IMG/VR virus record: IMGVR_UViG_3300005511_000039
Span: 1-37,851 of that record
DNA length: 37,851 bases
Origin: a virus
Strand: one strand, 5' to 3'
The notes under the pieces are model-generated. The model was not told the DNA's origin and did not search any database. It saw only the letters and a list, made by a program, of their open reading frames with translations. Numbering within the stretch: position 1 is the first letter of the stretch; each line of letters begins with the position of its first letter. Shown one piece after another: positions 35,969 to 37,851 of this stretch. The position numbers and the translations under genes were made by a program.

Positions 35969-36454
35969 TCAGAACGGCACAGGGCCATAGTTCGCGCGGA
36001 TCAGATCGCCGGCGCTGCCGTCGCGCACGGTGCGCACCTGGTCTCCGACGGCGGCACACAGCTCGGCCACGCCGTGGGCGAAGGCGATTTGTTCCCGCGT
36101 CAGCTCGGCGCCGGGGGCTGCCAGGCCGACCTCGACCGCCAGCGCATTGAACTTCGCCAGCGCGCTGGTCAGCGTGTCGGCCGCACCGGTGAGGGAGTTG
36201 AAGTGCTGGCGCGAGACGTCCTCGGGCGGCCGGTGACCGACGACGTGGTACAGGGCGATGCCTTCGGTGAAGTCGGTTTCAGCATCCGTGCGCCCATTGG
36301 TGAGGCGGTTCTGCTCGGCCACGTAGCGACCAACCCAGTCGTTCCTGGCGATGATGCGCGCCAGATCGACGTCGGGCAGTTCGGTCGGTTTGCCCATGCC
36401 GCGCTGGTCTGGCGACGCGCTGGGGACGTGGATTTCGGAGGAAAGGGGCTGCAT
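35969..36454 (-). CDS. Hypothetical protein, 161 aa, first gene of an accessory operon
   Basis: A helical soluble protein: NDWVGRYVAEQNRLTNGRTD, FNSLTGAADTLTSALAKFNA, then EQIAFAHGVAELCAAVGDQV. CAGGAG lies 6 nt before the ATG at 36452-36454. An upstream in-frame ATG at 36502 would read through the LexA-like site and is rejected. The gene diverges from the SRAP gene across a shared region that carries a LexA-like box, so the same site may control both. Family not recognised. Confidence 0.65.
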   Translation of the reverse strand: MQPLSSEIHVPSASPDQRGMGKPTELPDVDLARIIARNDWVGRYVAEQNRLTNGRTDAETDFTEGIALYHVVGHRPPEDVSRQHFNSLTGAADTLTSALAKFNALAVEVGLAAPGAELTREQIAFAHGVAELCAAVGDQVRTVRDGSAGDLIRANYGPVPF

Positions 36455-36469
36455 GGTGGACTCCTGAAT

Positions 36470-36489
36470 TACTGGATGGGCATACAGTA
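36470..36489. promoter_or_regulatory. LexA-like SOS box between divergent genes
   Basis: TACTGGATGGGCATACAGTA keeps both TACTG/CAGTA outer arms of the SOS consensus and matches 15 of 20 positions of TACTG(TA)5CAGTA. A plus-strand -10 (TATTAT, 36488-36493) overlaps its right arm, so LexA binding would block the SRAP promoter. Confidence 0.7.
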
Positions 36490-36555
36490 TTATTCCGGCC
36501 ATGGAGCTTCGTCAACAGGTCTCGATGTCGCAGAATGTGAGCGGAAGGACAACCC

Positions 36556-37245
36556 ATGTGCAACCAGTACCGGACCCCCGAATCCGCCGAGGCAGAACGC
36601 TTCTGGCGCATCCATGAGGGCCGCGGCCGTAGGCCGCTGCTGCCGCCGATCAACGTCTTTCCGCGGTCGCAGGCGCCGTTCATTCGTCGCGCGCGCCACG
36701 AGACCGGCTACGAGCGCGAGCTGGTGGTCGGGCAGTGGGGCCTGATCCCCTGGTTTGCAAAGGAACCAAAGCTCAGCTACTCAACGAACAACGCGCGCGG
36801 CGAGGAGGTGGAGTCGAAGGCGAGCTACAAAGACCCATGGAGACGCGGGCAGCGCTGCATCATTCCGGCCATCAGCTTCATCGAGCCGAACTGGGAAAGC
36901 GGAAAAAACCAGTGGTGGCAGTTCCGCCGTGCCGACGGCGCTCCGTGGGGTTTGGCCGGGCTGTGGAACACCTGGACCGACAAGGCAACGGGCGAGGTGC
37001 ACGAGAGCTACACGATGATCACGCTGAACGCCAATGCTCACCCATTGATGAGCAGGATGCACAAGCCTTTGATTGACGGGGCGACACAAAGGCCCCTTCC
37101 GATTGAACTGCAGGACAAGCGCAGCGTGATCTCGATTGAACCGGGAGACGTCGACCTCTGGCTGGCCGGGACGATGGAGGAGGCGAGAGCGCTGCTGCAA
37201 CTGCCGGCGATCGAGCTGTTCGATGCGGGGCCAGTAGCGGCCTGA
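36556..37245 (+). CDS. SOS response-associated peptidase (SRAP, YedK/HMCES type)
   Basis: A 229-aa protein that forms a covalent thiazolidine link with abasic sites in single-stranded DNA, protecting them from breakage. All catalytic residues are visible: Cys2 after the initiator Met (MCNQYRTP), Asn79 in STNNARGE, Glu110 in AISFIEP and His162 in NANAHPLM. The remaining fold signature (WGLIPWFAKEP, then RCIIPAISF, GLAGLWNTW) is normal and the length typical. GGAAGG lies 8 nt before the ATG. A LexA-like box and -10 lie upstream. It may be a host gene next to the prophage or a phage moron; genome context cannot separate these here. Confidence 0.93.
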   Translation: MCNQYRTPESAEAERFWRIHEGRGRRPLLPPINVFPRSQAPFIRRARHETGYERELVVGQWGLIPWFAKEPKLSYSTNNARGEEVESKASYKDPWRRGQRCIIPAISFIEPNWESGKNQWWQFRRADGAPWGLAGLWNTWTDKATGEVHESYTMITLNANAHPLMSRMHKPLIDGATQRPLPIELQDKRSVISIEPGDVDLWLAGTMEEARALLQLPAIELFDAGPVAA

Positions 37246-37293
37246 CTGGTGCGCGCAGTTAGAAAAGCCGCATCGCGTTAGAAATCGAGGCTC

Positions 37294-37336
37294 AAAAACG
37301 AAAATGCGGACAACCACATAAGTGATTGTCCGCATT
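37294..37336 (-). terminator. Rho-independent terminator of tRNA-Pro
   Basis: On the minus strand AATGCGGACAA/TTGTCCGCATT (11-bp stem at 37326-37336 and 37303-37313, 12-nt loop) is followed by TTTTCGTTTTT. A second 9-bp repeat, TAGAAATCG/CGATTTCTA (37279-37287 and 37338-37346), encloses it. Confidence 0.8.
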
Positions 37337-37346
37337 ACGATTTCTA

Positions 37347-37423
<77 letters not shown>

Positions 37424-37473
37424 ACAAGCTTTCGATTCTAGCCCGGATATTTGGGGCTACCGAAAAATTCTCT

Positions 37474-37851
37474 TCAGCGCTTTTCGTACTGCGTCTTGCC
37501 GAAGAGCACTTCGCGCTCCTTGTCCCCAGTCAAGGGCTTGCGCAGATCGGCGAGCACCTTCACGCCGCGCTGCACTGCAGGGCGGGCAGCGATGCCATCG
37601 AACCAGGCCTTCAGGTGCGGGAAGTCGGTGAGCGTGATGCCCTGGTTTTCCCAACTGCGCAACCACGGGAAGACGGCGATATCGGCGATGGAATATGTCT
37701 TGCCTGCGATGAACTCGTTCTTCGAGAGCTGCTTGTCGATCACGCCGTACAGGCGCTTGGCTTCGTTGCTGTAGCGGTCGATGGCATAGGCGATCTTTTC
37801 CGGCGCGTACAGGCGGAAGTGGTGCGCCTGGCCGAGCATGGGGCCGACGCC
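37474..37851 (-). CDS. Glutathione S-transferase, nu-class (YfcG/YghU-like), truncated by the window edge
   Basis: The C-terminal 125 residues of a [23 protein letters not shown], then [37 protein letters not shown] and [20 protein letters not shown] match the helical domain of YfcG/YghU enzymes, which bind two glutathiones and reduce disulphides. The gene enters from beyond 37851, so the thioredoxin-fold N-terminus is missing here. It is a chromosomal gene and marks the host side of the boundary. Confidence 0.9.
   Translation of the reverse strand, partial: GVGPMLGQAHHFRLYAPEKIAYAIDRYSNEAKRLYGVIDKQLSKNEFIAGKTYSIADIAVFPWLRSWENQGITLTDFPHLKAWFDGIAARPAVQRGVKVLADLRKPLTGDKEREVLFGKTQYEKR

Larger units (their letters stand above)
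1..37346. mobile_element. Prophage, HK97/lambda-like siphovirus, left end outside the window
   Basis: A complete set of lambda-style modules is present in order: repressor switch, early regulators, replication, Q-like antiterminator, terminase, capsid, portal, neck, tail, fibre, lysis, accessory genes. The tape measure together with tail tube, DUF2163-type and tail-tip proteins indicates a long non-contractile tail. No integrase or excisionase is encoded between 1 and 37346, so those genes and the left attachment site must lie before base 1. The right limit is placed at the 3' end of tRNA-Pro because phage-like genes stop there and a chromosomal GST gene follows. That boundary is inferred, as I see no second copy of the tRNA 3' end in the window. 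Confidence 0.85.

Overview
The window holds most of a temperate, tailed prophage (non-contractile siphovirus, HK97/lambda-like head and tail genes) inside a high-GC beta-proteobacterial chromosome. The host is probably a Comamonadaceae member (Variovorax/Acidovorax-like). This is inferred from the GC-rich codon use, the style of the phage genes, and the chromosomal tRNA-Pro(TGG) and nu-class glutathione S-transferase at the right edge. No integrase is visible, so the left end of the prophage (int, xis, attL) must lie before base 1. The right end is most likely at or near the tRNA-Pro gene at 37347-37423.

Layout. (1) 48-2152, minus strand: a cI-type S24 repressor followed in the same direction by a lipoprotein, a small membrane protein and an unknown protein. 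These would be expressed in the lysogen. (2) 2144-2204: the genetic switch, with two related operators and divergent promoters. (3) 2193-8279, plus strand: tightly packed early genes. They comprise a Cro-like protein, a CII-like protein, a solo DNA adenine methyltransferase, a Rha/ANT antirepressor-type regulator, a ParB-like protein, a replication initiator carrying an origin-like repeat cluster, a degenerate HNH/HTH protein and a DUF1064 nuclease-like protein. (4) 8289-9181: a zinc-finger Q-like antiterminator, a candidate late promoter, a tR'-like terminator and a phage tRNA-Thr(CGT). (5) 9258-30200: the late operon. Its order is HNH, terS, terL, protease, capsid, portal, neck genes, tail tube, tail assembly chaperones with a -1 frameshift, tape measure, tail tip, fibre, membrane/holin proteins, GH19 endolysin, and Rz with embedded Rz1. 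It closes with a strong terminator. Internal hairpin-plus-T sites separate terL/protease, neck/tail tube and tail tip/fibre. (6) 30408-37245: an accessory (moron) region on both strands. It contains a NinX-like protein, an HNH protein, two tandem paralogues, an HEIGH metallopeptidase, several unknown genes, and an SRAP (YedK/HMCES-type) protein with a LexA-like SOS box upstream. (7) 37294-37851: host tRNA-Pro with its terminator, and a truncated GST gene.

How it works together. In the lysogen the repressor holds both operators shut. RecA-stimulated self-cleavage (an Ala-Gly site and S24 catalytic residues are visible) would release early transcription from the cro promoter. The early genes start replication, probably from the repeats inside the initiator gene, and end with the Q-like protein. 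That protein would let polymerase pass the terminator before tRNA-Thr and transcribe packaging, head, tail and lysis genes. The SRAP gene appears to be tied to the same SOS signal through its own LexA-like box.

The parts I consider most worth checking are the origin-like repeat cluster inside the replication gene, the phage-borne HEIGH metallopeptidase, the SOS-boxed SRAP gene, the frameshift site with its unusually long zero-frame tail, the tandem MREIR paralogues, and the repressor-linked lipoprotein/membrane pair. All calls come from reading the sequence; no database search was run.
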